Below the pieces are notes generated by a model. The model was not told the origin of the DNA, made no database searches, and was given only the letters and a program-made list of their open reading frames with translations. From contig MVGU01001275.1 of NCBI GenBank assembly GCA_002005505.1, positions 85,001 to 149,000 on the forward strand: a DNA stretch of 64,000 nucleotides, written 5' to 3'. How positions within the stretch are numbered: the stretch's first letter is position 1; the number at the start of each line of letters is the position of its first letter. This stretch comes from Botryococcus braunii (lineage: Eukaryota > Chlorophyta > Trebouxiophyceae). The position numbers and the translations under genes are program-made. Below, piece by piece: positions 41,545-53,242 of the stretch.

Positions 41545-42207
41545 CTTGTGACTCTCCGCCGCCTGTTCAGCGCGAGTCAGCAACCTGCTACGATCTTCGT
41601 CCGAACTGGCAAGCTCAGACGAAGAGAAGCTGCCCGAGGAGCTCCTGCGTCTCTTGCTGTGTTTCTTTGTTTTCCTTTGTAATTTATTTACCTGTTTCAA
41701 CGTTTCTTTTGAAGGCGGCGACGCGACTGCCCTGTTGGTTACTTGCTCCCCGTGGCTGGCCCACTCTTTAGGTACTGGCTCTATTCTGTTCACGAACACC
41801 CTGTCTAGCCTGTCGAAAACTTCTGATGGGGCTAACCAAACCCTTAGAGGATTAAACTTGGGTGCAGCTGACGGATTACTTAGAACTGAGCTCGAATAGG
41901 GCGAGTTTGGACTGAATAACGATGTGTGCACTCTAAACACGACCTGTTTGGTGTCCCCTGGGGACCCGGCAGCCCTCTTAGCTATCCCCTCAACAAAGTG
42001 CTCTTCATTCAACTCTTCGAGACCGCCATAATATATGACGGCGACCTCGTAGAGTTTGTGAGGATCTGCTTCCTTTCCTATTAGAGCGAAACCACATGAC
42101 TTTCCGGACTGAGCTTTAGCTCGAAAGTCGTCCGGTGGATCAACGTTAGCTGCCCAAGCTTCGAAAAGGGGTAACACATCTCTTACCGCCCCAGCACCTG
42201 ACGCCAT
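41545..42207 (-). CDS. Kangaroo-like element ORF1 (gag-like), first exon
   Basis: Starts at ATG 42207 (MASGAGAVRDVLPLFEAWAANVDPP) and runs 221 codons to SHK, where CACAAG|GTAAGA forms a strong splice donor at 41545/41544. A potential longer start upstream lies against the B2 repeat. The C-terminal part is Lys/Ser/Glu rich (KLQRKTKKHSKRRRSSSGSF, then SSSELASSDEDRSRL), suggesting nucleic-acid binding. I recognise no named domain. Position next to the terminal repeat, and orientation with the RT ORF, make it the ORF1/gag of this element. The gypsy element lies in the intron after it. Confidence 0.65.
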
Positions 42208-42265
42208 GCTGAGGAATAACAAATACAAACTGCTCCTGCCCAAGCCAGTGGCGTCGGCCACCAAC

Positions 42266-42510
42266 ACCAATAAAGGTGCGATGAGCCGTCCGTCACCAGG
42301 GTATACACAGTCAAGCTAGTGCAACACCGCTCCTGTCTCTCTAGATTGAAACCCTGCCCTTTACCAAGCTTGGTAGCTTTAATGAGTTAGTTCAGCCGTT
42401 GTTTCCCTTGAAATATCCCATATCATTCATCCGTGATCTGGAGTCACGTGATGGTTCCCTTAGTCACCCCTCCTGAGGGGTTTACTAGCCCTCTCGTAGC
42501 AATGGTATTT
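42266..42510. repeat. Split direct repeat B2 of the kangaroo-like element (far terminus)
   Basis: 245 bp copy of B1, forming the other end of the element. The ORF1 start codon lies only 59 bp inside it. Confidence 0.92.
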
Positions 42511-43480
42511 ACTGATGTACCGGATTTTGGAGGCGAAACGCTCCGTTAGGCCCCCTTCGCTATTACAATGCTTAATTCTTCGTTCAGTTGACGATAAGGA
42601 CTCGCGGTCCACAAATGCAATGTTGCTTGTATCGAATCACAAGGAAAGGCGAAGATTTATTTCTAATATGCTTTCTGTTACTTTTATATTGAAAATGCAA
42701 AATTCCACAATGGTTTTAAGTTTCGCGTGCCAGGTTGAATTCGGAATAATAAAAAAATTCGCGATACACAAAACATTTGTACTCTACAGTATATTATTAT
42801 TTAATATAAGTGTGTTTTGCATATGGGCGAGGCACTTTCCAGGTTGGGTTTTGGGTTCGAAGACCACCCGGATGGATGATCCTCCGTCTCCGTTTGGCCT
42901 GACACCCCCCCCCCCCCCCCCGTCAGCGTTTAGCCTCCGTCTCCGTCTGCTCGATGCAAAATCGACCCTCGCGGTACAACGATTTTCGATCGACGAGGGT
43001 CCGTCCCGGCTATTGTGATAGGGCCCTAACCGTTACGATTCGTAACTGTTTAGTCGAGCGCGCCGCGTGCGTCACAACATATCTAGTCTTGCCGCAGTTA
43101 TTGTTCAGGCCCAATGTACAGTACTTGAATGGATAAAATATAGGCTTCACTCTTATAAAATATAGGCTTCACTCTTTTAAAAGATATATCCATTCTGAAA
43201 TCCAATTCCTAACATTCTGGTTTCTTATGAAATGGGAAGGTAGTGGTGTCATTGACTGTGAACATCGATTCCTTTTAAAGAGCAGCATCGAACCACGCTC
43301 TTTCTTCTCACACAAAAAAAGTTGTTCTACGGCAACAAAACTTGATTCCATGAAGCAGCGACCTGCTAAGGAAAGGATATGTTCTGATAAAACAGTGGAA
43401 GCTATAGAAGTACCACAAAATGGAGCACTATTTCTTAATGAACGCACTAGTAATCACTAGCACGACCTCGCGAGGGCCTT
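42511..43480. other. Gene-free flank
   Basis: AT-rich stretch, a poly-C run at about 42906-42921, and a direct repeat 'aaaatataggcttcactctt' at about 43135 and 43155. A 77-codon plus frame at 43227-43460 has no motif that I know. Confidence 0.5.
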
Positions 43481-43689
43481 TTGCCCTCAACGATCTCAAG
43501 GTCGTCACCGTCCATCCTGTCCTACAGATCTATGCCATGTAAGTTAATACACTTTCACGTGAACATTGCGGTGAAGTCCTCAGAAGTACTCAGACCCATT
43601 CACAGTGACAATACTGTCGTGAAACATGATACTGGGAGCCAGCGAAGAGTGGGCCGACTGCGCAAAAAAGTGCAAGGGAGAAAGGACCT

Positions 43690-43825
43690 GCTTGTCCAGT
43701 CAAACAGACGTAGTCGAACATGCCCATATATATCGGGGTTGACATGCATTGCACAGTCGAACACTCCTCAGTCGAATAGACATAGTCAAACATGCCCACA
43801 TATATTGGGGTTGACAACTGATCAT
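43690..43825. repeat. Two-copy 73-bp diverged tandem repeat
   Basis: The phrase 'cgaacatgcccatatatatcggggttgaca' at about 43718 recurs as 'caaacatgcccacatatattggggttgaca' at about 43790, preceded in both by a 'cagtc(g)aa..agac.tagtc' block. Confidence 0.7.
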
Positions 43826-44889
43826 CCCCGTGACAGGACCAGTCACGATATCTGTGATTCAACCCGGGGGTTGACCGCGTCAAGCAGTTCTCATCACATC
43901 ATCCACAGGTTAAGACCAGTGCACAGTAGTGTGCGCACTTACTCTGCATAAATGAGAAGGGAAGAAAGGAAGGGAATGGAATTGTTAGCTCATTATGAGT
44001 TTGGCCCTATACACCTAGCAACTACAGCACAGGGGGCCTTTGACTGAATATTTCACTTTTCTTCAAGGGAAATAGATCCGTTCACCCGTAAACTAGTAAA
44101 ACAGCTGTGCTTATCTCAGGGTGTCACCCCTGGCTTATCACTCTGAAGTTCAAAGTGCATACAACATGCAAGTGGAGAATATTTCAGAAGCCATTGCACT
44201 CTTACAACGTCCCCCAACTGAAGGAGAGATTACCGAGAACAAGAGGAGGACGAGGCGCCGGAAGTCACTCATCGTTGAAACTCAGTATACTACGTAGTTT
44301 AAGTATGTCCGTCTGCTGCTGAGCTTTAAAGGTGCAGAAGGGAAGGTCCTCTGAATGACCCCAGAGCTTCCGTAATGATTCGCCACTACAGCCCAGTTGC
44401 AATATCTTGTGCACAAGGCTCTTCTTTTCCGCATTGTCACTTTCCAAGCCCTTCCTATGCTTCCTCCTTCTTTACCAGGCTTCAGCTATTTCTCTGCTCT
44501 ACACAACGAGAAGAGACCTGTGTTATCATTGCTCACAAAGGTTGCCAGATGTCATAGTAATGTACATTGATGTATCTTATCCTCTTCTGCTGACGGCTAA
44601 CACTGACGTTGGTCCCTGTGAGCTATTGCTCCCAAGTACATCGCTATACTCTCTAACAATGCTTGCAATCCTCCCCGGCGGCTTTCAGATCAGTGATTCC
44701 AGAAGATGTGTTGAAGGTACTGTTGGCCTTTCTTGGAAAACGTTTCTTTGTGCTTCCTATGTCATGCAGAAAGGAAGGAAGGAACGAAATATAACATCCA
44801 CGGCCAGCCATTGTGGCTAGAGGTCCAACTTCCAATTCGAATCCCGGTTTGACCGGTTTAAAGGGAAAAGTGAAATAACAGTTTAGAAT

Positions 44890-44965
44890 AAAGAGTGAAG
44901 CTTATCCTAACCGCACACCAGAAATCGTGCATGCGGGAACGCGGGATCTAGGGGCCGAAAACAGA
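44890..44965. repeat. Dispersed repeat preceding a GA microsatellite, copy 1
   Basis: AGAGTGAAGCTTATCCTAACCGCA ... GCATGCGGGAACGCGGGATCTAGGGGCCGAA resembles 48758-48832 (AGAGTGAAGCATATCGTAACCGCA ... ACATGCTGGTACGCGGAAGCTAGCGGCC). Both copies lie less than 200-250 bp upstream of a GA tract. The stretch 43950-44890 holds nothing else recognised. Confidence 0.65.
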
Positions 44966-45016
44966 AGGTGGTGTAGTCAAAAACACGAGAGGGAGGGGGG
45001 GGGAAGGGAAGGGTAG

Positions 45017-45443
<427 letters not shown>

Positions 45444-45499
45444 GGGGGAGAAGGGAGGGAGGGAGGGGAACATACACACAGACACAGACACAACCACAG

Positions 45500-45567
<68 letters not shown>

Positions 45568-45760
45568 ACGTACACACACCCACAAAGACGCACACACACA
45601 CACACACACACACACAACATACACACACACACACACGCACACACACACACACGCACGCACACACACACACACAGACACACATACACACACAGACACACAT
45701 ACACACACCCACAAAGATGCAAACACACGCACACACACATACACACTCACACACACAACA
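45500..45760. repeat. (CA)n imperfect microsatellite
   Basis: CA repeat with GACACA, ACCCACAAAGACG and CGCACG interruptions. Two diverged copies of ACACACCCACAAAGA lie about 130 bp apart. Confidence 0.95.
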
Positions 45761-46319
45761 TAAAACCAAAAAACATAAAACATAAAACATAAAATGAAAA
45801 AACCAGAAGAAATAAAAACTGAAGAACGACAAGAGAGTAAAAAAAAGAAACCCTGCCCCGGCTAAGGAGCCTTGTCTATCTATCTTGTGGGAGAGGGGGA
45901 TGAACAATACCTGTGACCCAAACCCACAATTAACAGCAACCCACAAATAACAGTTTACATTGCAGTCCGGTTTACCGGTTTACAACACGTCGTGTGGGTG
46001 CGTGCCACTGCGTGCGGATCAACCCCGAGATGTGTACCACCTGGTTTACGATACGGGACCGAGCGGTGTTTTCATGCCAATAGAACAAGGAAAGGAGTAA
46101 AGGCTGTATGTTGACTGTCACTCCAATTTTCGCTGTATAATGGCATAAAATAGAAACCCAGTGACTCGATCACTTCAAGCCCTTTAGTACCCTTAAGGGC
46201 CAGTGGCACTGCACCTTCCGATTGGATGTTTCTCAGATTTGGGATTTTGGGAGAGAGGTCTCGAGACGTTGTTTCCGTAAATATTCTCTTTATCGCGCTG
46301 ACCAAGTGTTGGTTTTGAA

Positions 46320-47135
46320 ATGTCGGGCATGCTGAACCAACTTTTTGGTGGGACGAAACACGTTGGAGAAATCGAATTTTGGCATGGCGCAGAACGAACA
46401 GGATGGCTTATGAAACAAGGTATTGATTGAAGTGCACCGTCCTACCGACTGAGTTGTGTCTTCGCCTCCCGCTAACATCAGAAGTTGGGGTCCCAGGGGA
46501 ATACATCAAGACTTGGCGCCGCAGGCGAGCATTATAGGCTAATTATCCTGGCATTTTTAAGATATCCGTGCCATTACTGTTGCTTACTATTCGTTGGTAA
46601 CGTGGTGCACTGTCTGCAGGTGGTTTGTTTTGAAACAAGGAAAGATTTTTTGGTTTAAGTCTGATATAGTCACACCGGTATGATCCATTGCAAGTTTTTT
46701 TATGGATGTCTATTTGTAACTGGGATAGTGGTCAAAGGCTGATGCGTAATGCTTTGCAGGATTCGGTTCCCCGAGGTGTCATAGAGGTGAACAGATGTTT
46801 GTCAATCAAGGGGGCAGAAGATGTCATCAACAAACCCCATGCCTTTGAAATTTCAACAACAGAAGATAGCATGTTCTTCATAGCAGATTCAGATAAAGTA
46901 CGGGTTCACTTTTGTTGAAGATGTGCTGTGCTGTGCGCTAGTCATTGGTAGGGAAATGTTTTTAGGTCACAGCCACAGTTCCGCCCATTTTTCGGTAGTG
47001 GTTCATGTCAGTCAATGTCAATGTTTATTCTGCTTTTTCCAGGATAAGGAAGATTGGATCAATGCAGTGGGCCGAGCCATCGTGAGACATTCAAAAAGGT
47101 CAGTAAACAGTCCGTCATGTTTATTTCCTGCATAA
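46320..47135 (+). CDS. PH1: PH1-like pleckstrin-homology domain protein (multi-exon gene)
   Basis: A small phosphoinositide-binding protein of the plant PH1 type, nearly all PH domain. Exons: 46320-46419 (MSGMLNQLFGGTKHVGEIEFWHGAERTGWLMKQ), 46497-46524 (GEYIKTWRRR), 46620-46677 (WFVLKQGKIFWFKSDIVTP), 46760-46897 (DSVPRGVIEVNRCLSIKGAEDVINKPHAFEI ... FFIADSDK) and 47043 onward (DKEDWINAVGRAIVRHSKR). Phases agree at every junction. The ending is uncertain: the frame runs on to TAA at 47133-47135, but AAAAAG|GTCAGT at 47098 could splice to a short last exon. Intron 2 has a GC donor (GCAG|GCGAGC). The WRRRWFVLKQGKIFWF and EDWINAVGRA blocks closely resemble Arabidopsis PH1 as I remember it. The start is the first ATG after an upstream in-frame stop. 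Confidence 0.9.
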
Positions 47136-48757
47136 TAAAAGGGGGCTTGTAAGCTGCTTTGTGAGCCGGCTGCGATGGGATCTAGCAGCTTTTGTCCCCA
47201 TTAATTTTTTCTGGGTTGCGTCGGACAGTATGCTGGATCATGATCAAGGCGATTACACAACAAACATGTAGTATGATGATTTCTGTCAGCCTCGTCTTGT
47301 CAGCTTTGTCATCATTTTAGCATCAGTGGAAGCTGTTCCGGTCAGACCGTCTGTTGCAGTCGTTTAAAGGACTATCATGAAGCGATGCAGAGAGCGTCTT
47401 TGCCACCGCTCTTCCTGACCTGCCTGTCAGAATTCTTGACAGAGGAAGTTGTTGGAGGGTCTATCCTTGCAACAATGAAGGTAACATGTTGATATGGATG
47501 TACATGTGAGCAGTAACATGTCTGGGCATTAGCAGCTTTCTGAACATCTATACAAAGCGGGTTTGAACATTGGATGGGAAGCTCAAAGACCGAGCTTTGT
47601 TGAAACCGTGCTCTGTGTTGTACTGTTTGTTTTTGCGCTCTCGTGCCTTGGTGCCGGTAATACGGGTCAATGCAGCTGGGGTGGTCCTTCATATATGGAA
47701 GGATGCCCCCTGTCTTTTGTGTTTGATAGCCCCTGTTCCAATTGCTTGGGATCTTCGTAATGTACTTTAGCTTGTAGTGCTGACTCAACGATTGAGGGCA
47801 ACTGTACTTTATGTTTATTTTGTGTTTGGTTTTTTGTTCTGTCTTGTTCTTCTTTTTCACCCAAGAAGTACGAGCTCATAGGAGCATACGAACTGGGGAT
47901 TTATTTCACTCTCATTGAAATTGTAAGAGGATATTCCAAAGGTGCAGCCTATGTATGTTTGGAATGACGGGTTTGGAGTGGTTACGGTGTTGATGAAGTT
48001 ATGTGCTCACCGACATATGCATTACTGTTCTTAATGTCAATGGAACCTCTTGTGCTGGCTAAAATTCAAACAGGTTTTGGGCGCTTGAAATAAAGTCGCT
48101 TCTTAACAACATATCCGGACTTGTTCTTGACAATGTGAGCATGAGCATTCCATTCAAAAAGGCACATGCTTTCTGAATATTAATTCAGTAGCTCAAGAAA
48201 TGCATGCAAAGGGACACTTGCTACCTGGGCACGTGGGGATAGTCTCTGTTGCTATTGTGAGACCGAACCTGAGCATGTCGTCAAGAAGGCTTGTAGCAAT
48301 TGGCTGTCTTTTAATCAATGTCAGTTTGTGGATCAAGTCATGTTGGAAGTCGTGACAAGAGGTGTGACAATCAAGCTGACTCATACTGACCTTCTGTTGA
48401 GTTTCACATTTTTGTGGGCTCACTCTTTTATGCGAGCAATTACGTTGACCAATTCGCAGTACTAGGAATCATGTTCCATTCCTTAATTTATGAAATTTTT
48501 GCTTATTTAACTGCCAGCTTGTGTATGTTAGTAGGTTATGGGCAGTCAGGCGCCTGTGACATAACAGGCTCTCGATATGGTGACCCCTCCCAAGCCGTCA
48601 GAACGGTTTCGTTGCAACAGTAAAAGGCTTTGTCTGTGCTTTATTGGTTTTGAAACGTACAGACGTGGACGACACAATCAAGGAGCCACATGGTAGTCTC
48701 TTCATTCCGAACTTGTAGCAGTCGTGCGCATTCACATGGCTTTTTTACTTAAACATA
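47136..48757 (+). other. Region downstream of the PH1-like gene
   Basis: No recognisable gene. One short open piece, 47377-47480, reads EAMQRASLPPLFLTCLSEFLTEEVVGGSILATMK and ends before GTAACA, so it could be an unassigned exon. An AATAAA lies at about 47132-47140 and another near 48089. Confidence in any exon here is low. Confidence 0.35.
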
Positions 48758-49009
48758 AGAGTGAAGCATATCGTAACCGCAAACCACGTATCCTACATGC
48801 TGGTACGCGGAAGCTAGCGGCCATGGGCAGCCGTAATGCTGGAAACAGGAACAACGATGTGGCAAGGAAGGGGGGCCGGGGGGAACGGAATGAAAAAGGA
48901 AGGGGCACATGCACCATGCATCAAAGGACGAGCGTGGAAGGAGAGGTGGGGAGAAGAGAAGGGGGGGGGGGACACACAGAGAGAGAGAGGGGGGGGGGAG
49001 GGAGGGAGG

Positions 49010-49047
<38 letters not shown>
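48758..49047. repeat. Dispersed repeat copy 2 plus G-rich and (GA)n tract
   Basis: Repeat copy at 48758-48832 (partner 44890-44965), a G-rich patch at 48867-48996, then a GA repeat at about 49013-49046. Confidence 0.8.
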
Positions 49048-49050
<3 letters not shown>

Positions 49051-49174
49051 CTTGTCTTTTTTAAAGCTTTGCTTTGTGGTGGATGATCGGCTAAGACCCA
49101 GAAAAGTAGCAAGACCAATGTTACACGTAGGGGCTTCGACCTCTCGTCTTAAGTCCCCATAACACCAAGTCTCG

Positions 49175-49869
49175 TGTTAGGTTATGAGCATTCCGCATAT
49201 CCTGTGAGCAAGCAGACAGGTCGTAAGCGTGTGTCCCTCAAGATACAGTCCTTGACGACTGTCTGCTCTTGAACACATGCAACTGAATGAACAAGGCTAG
49301 CATCCTTATGTGCCCAACATCTTCCCAAACCAGTTCCATGACATGTTGATCTGTCAATGAGCAGCTCTACATGGATCAGCCCCTGACGGCTAAAAGCAAG
49401 TACCTTCCTACACTCAATCCAGCCGCCGTCCCTTAGCTGTTTGGGTGGCTGGATTGTACACTAAGATGGTTCACTCACAATCAAGCAATCGAACATGAAC
49501 ACAATACCACTACACACCCTACGTCACCGCACCTGTAAGCAATCAGACAGGTCGTAAGCGTGTGTTCCTCCAGCTGCAGTCCTTGACGACTGTCGGCTCT
49601 TGAACACATGCAACTGAATGAACAAGACTAGCATCCTTATGTGCCCAGCATCTTTCCAAACCAGTTGCTCGACTGTGCGGTTATTGCAGCTTTAATAGTC
49701 CTTTCACACTAACGCTTAATCTAGATCAGATTGTAACTTGTGTTCGAAAGCGTCCACGTTCTACCGTGTCTCAAGGTACCTTATGTACTCAATGGACCCA
49801 TATCCTAATAGTGTACATGAAGATCACCTAAAGCACAAGGCACCCACTAACAATGTTCATAACTCAACA
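49175..49869 (-). mobile_element. Solo LTR of the copia family
   Basis: 695 bp, related to the 694-bp LTRs at 21335 and 27653 in reverse orientation, including the internal duplication (two copies of the 'caggtcgtaag...gacgactgtc' block). TSD TCTCG at 49170-49174 and 49870-49874. Diverged from the intact copy by many substitutions, so it is older. It arose by LTR-LTR recombination. Confidence 0.92.
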
Positions 49870-50178
49870 TCTCGCCTTTAGGCCGATTCTCTATCGGAAC
49901 TCCACTACATTCTACCAGATATTGTCCAACACACGCACCAACGGTGTTGCTACGCTACTGCAAGCATAATGCGGTAAGAGGTTCTCCCGATCGTAGAACC
50001 ACTGTTACAGCCCTAATATGGACTCCACAAGCCTCATGATGTCAGTTATGTACACCTTATGAGCAGACTATGACATATCAATAATGTCACTGTACTGTGA
50101 CGTTATTGCTTAAGTTCAAAATGTATATCCGAGTAATTGTGTGCACGGCTGAATTTTCGCTTTCCCCAAATCCGTTAT

Positions 50179-50546
50179 TGTTAGGTTATGGGCATTCGGC
50201 ATCACCTGTAAGCAAGCAGACAGGTCGTAAGTTCGTGCCACTCCAGCTACCGTCCTTGACGACTGTCTGCTCTTTAGACACATGCAACTGCATGAACAAG
50301 ACTGGCATCCTTATGTGCCCAGTATCTTTCCAAACCAGTTGCTCGACTATGCGGTGATCGCAGCTTGAATAGTCCTTTCACACTAACGCGTAATCTAGAT
50401 CAGATTGTACCTTATGTTCGAAATAGACCTCATCCGAACGTGTCTCGAGGTACCTTATGTGGATAGTGGACCCGTATCCTAATTATGTACATTTGAAGAT
50501 CACCTAAAGCACAAGGCATTCTATAATGTATGTTCACAACTCAACA
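50179..50546 (-). repeat. 3' LTR of the short-LTR copia element
   Basis: 368 bp. Lacks one of the two 135-bp blocks and the spacer present in the 694-bp LTRs. Begins TGTTAGGTTATGGGC in plus reading, so its U5 end on the minus strand is GCCCATAACCTAACA. Confidence 0.92.
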
Positions 50547-50558
50547 CTTCCCCTTGCC

Positions 50559-51118
50559 TGCATGCTTTATGTGTATCTTCTCAGTCCTAGTGAATCCCTA
50601 TGACTAACACCACGGACTTGTTAAGTGGTTTGGTCATAAACTCAGCCACATTGTGAGCAGATTCCACAAAGGGGATATCTGCCAGTCCCTCTCCTATGGC
50701 CTCCCTAGCATAGTGGCATCCACAAAGCCTTCACGCTCGGGGTACCTTCCCTCCGGAGGATACAATTGTGGATCCAAGAGTTAAAGCTAACTCTCGGGTG
50801 TCCCTAAGATACTTCAGCACTCGAATGGCTTCACTCCAGTGCGAAGTGATAGGGCTCATTCTGTACCTTGGCAACACACCAACTGCCCATATATGCAATT
50901 TCAGATCTGGTGGTGTTGGCGATGTACCGCAGTGACCCTTTAAGCTCACAATACCGATGGCCAGGAGTGCCTGACCCTACTGACTCCACATCCTTGGACT
51001 CGAGCCTGCTGCTAGCCACAAAGTCCTTGAACATTGGAGTATCAACTCCACGACCATCCTCACACACACCCTTTCCAACGTTTTGCAACGCTATTCTAAG
51101 TCCACAGACACCACTCAT
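50559..51118 (-). pseudogene. Remnant of copia pol (RT end and RNase H, internally deleted)
   Basis: Minus-strand pieces match the intact copia: DGRGVDTPMFKDFVASSRLES, GHRYCELKGSLRYIANTTR, then (after a frame change) HWSEAIRVLKYLRDTRELALTLG, then directly a piece with DIPFVESAHNVAEFMTKPL next to the stop. The RNase H core (from VDADYAGD to the WLRGFLEEIG region of the intact copy) is deleted around 50730-50760. Frameshifts are present. Confidence 0.88.
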
Positions 51119-52410
51119 GTATACCGCAGTAATACCTCTGACAACATTTGAAGACTAGTCTCCTCGACGTGTTCAAATGACGAATGAATTTAATACGTAC
51201 CCGTCATGATGATCATGACAGCTAAACATACATGTAAACTCAAAATCCATCCCCTCACTTTCAAAGCCCCCCATACATTTCAACTGACCCTTTAGTCCGC
51301 GGCGCGACATCGAAACTAGTTGCGACCGTAATTTCCTGTATGAGTTCCCTTTCTATCACCATATGGAGGCCAATACTTGCACAACCAACATGACCCAGGA
51401 CTTACTGCTTGAGTACTTTCAAGTTGTCTTGCCCTAACTCACATTGCTTCCCCTGGAAGTGCTATTACATGTTTCACGGTCCGTCGATCAAATTATATTT
51501 CTCCAACCTCTATACTTTTATTTGGTTAAGGATTTGAAGCATCAAGACTAAACAGACACCGTTACAAACGACCTGCACTCAAAAACGCATCTAACAACTA
51601 TGTTTCATGTTATATAACCTAGAGTCTGGATATCAACGACTTTCATCTGGACTTTTTCAAGATTTCTCACATATGGCCACAACTCCCAAACTTGGCTCTG
51701 TGGCTATCTCTAAGAACTCTCTCAAGCTTTCATTGATTTTACTGGCTATCCCGGTCTAGCTTTCTAACGTGAGGGTGCACCGATACATCAAGGCCTTAGG
51801 ATTGAATTGTCTGTAGCTGACAATTCTACCACCTAAAGCTCACTTGTATTGGTCACAATGATGGTAGCTCACCTCTACCCTATTTATACACATAACCCTT
51901 AAAAAAGTCTTATCTATACACCATCAGTACTATGATGAGTCTCTAAGGGCGTTGCTGCAACAATACACATGACTTACAAAGTCACCAACGCTTACGTGTG
52001 TTGGGTCAAATATCACCATCCTCTGCTTGAGGAGCTAGGGTCATCACAGGTACCTATCAATAACCTCATGTTGAGCACAATAGATCCTCTTCATCATCAC
52101 TACTAGACATTAGGCTACTCAACATCCAAATGCGCGAAAAACGCAACGCGCGCACGCGCGCAACGATAACTGATGAGCTTCCCCTGACCACATTATGTCA
52201 CAGATTAACCCAAAACTCTTCAAATTAATTCATTGTCCTCAGAAACCAATTCTTTTCCATGTCAATATCAGAATTAGCTTTACATGTTAGCAATTTTTGG
52301 TGTTCATAATTTGGCCCATCTAACACTCATATCCTTTGTGGAGCCCGCACCAATATTAAGACTAACTTGCAGCTATTTCTACCCCAACTGCACCTCTTTG
52401 CATTCCTAGA

Positions 52411-52734
52411 GTCATTCATGTATATCACCTTAAACATTCTGGGTCAATTACCCTATGGTCCATGCCAGACTGTAGGTCAGGGCGTGAAGCGCATGCATTG
52501 CGCAATGATACAATTGTAATCTTGTGGTACCCACAACTCACTCTTGGTCAGCCCAAAAACTTTCAACACCAGGTCATTGATGTATATCCCCTTAAACATT
52601 CTGGGTCAATTACTCTATGGTCCATGCCAGACTGTAGTTCAGGGTGTGAAGCGCATGCATTGCGCAACGATAAAATTGTAATCTTCTGGTACCCACAACT
52701 CACTCCTGGTCAACCCAAAAACTTTCAACACCAA
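52411..52734. repeat. 162-bp tandem duplication
   Basis: Two units, 52411-52572 and 52573-52734, about 93-95% alike by eye. Each contains GAAGCGCATGCATTGCGCAA, itself a near-palindrome. It lies inside the short-LTR copia element. Confidence 0.88.
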
Positions 52735-53078
52735 GTCACAAAACCTCAGCATACCTTAGGGATTTTCACAACACCACATACACAGACACACATAGAGAGG
52801 TCTCACAAGCCACACTGGACCCATATATGACCATATGTAGGACCACTCAAGGTTTGAAAACCGCGTTGGCCACACAACATCAGCCACACATCGCATTGAC
52901 TACACATCATTGACCAGACACAACCAGTCAATGTCTAGTTTCACACTCTGGAAAACATGGAAGGAATGCCAGGCACATAAGACAAGTCATGACATTGATT
53001 ACACAGCAGTTCCGATAAGAGGTCTTGACTCCGCAAGTGCACGACAGTTCAATGAGGCACACGACTCCCGATTTAGCA

Positions 53079-53242
53079 TTTCTCACCCTCAACATTAGGG
53101 ACTAGCCATCAGCGAGTCCGAACGCGACACCTGATCAGCCTTTCTCACCCTCAACATTAGGGACTAGCCATCAGCGAGTCCGAACGCGACACCTGATCAG
53201 CCTTTCTCACCCTTAACATTAGGGACTAGCCATCAGCGAGTA
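53079..53242. repeat. 62-bp tandem repeat, 2.6 copies
   Basis: Units start at 53079, 53141 and 53203 (TTTCTCACCCTCAACATTAGG ... CACCTGATCAGCC) with one substitution in the third. The remainder of 51119-53900 shows no coding sequence. Confidence 0.95.

Larger units (their letters stand above)
19925..42510 (-). mobile_element. PAT/kangaroo-like tyrosine-recombinase retrotransposon (DIRS order), with two nested elements
   Basis: Element-sense is the minus strand. Split direct repeats lie in the diagnostic order: B2 (42266-42510), coding region, then A2 (20312-20440), B1 (20069-20313) and A1 (19925-20053). Read on the minus strand this is a-ORFs-b-a-b. The coding content fits: an ORF1 (gag-like) start at 42207, an RT/RNase H/methyltransferase-like ORF 31033-28955, and a tyrosine recombinase encoded on the opposite strand, 20380-28838. 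Removing the copia (21335-28346 plus one TSD copy) and the gypsy (33777-41197 plus one TSD copy) leaves about 8.1 kb. No TSD is expected for this class, and I see none at the ends. A and B copies are almost identical (two substitutions in B), so the insertion is not old. Confidence 0.88.

Noticed and set aside
48193..48423. Possible Cys/His segment reminiscent of an RT-associated zinc finger (CCYCETEPEHV in plus reading)
   Set aside because: Too short, with stops close by and no RT sequence nearby.
52130..52160. CG-rich patch GCGCGCACGCGCGC as a regulatory site
   Set aside because: A short alternating purine-pyrimidine stretch without context; insufficient evidence.
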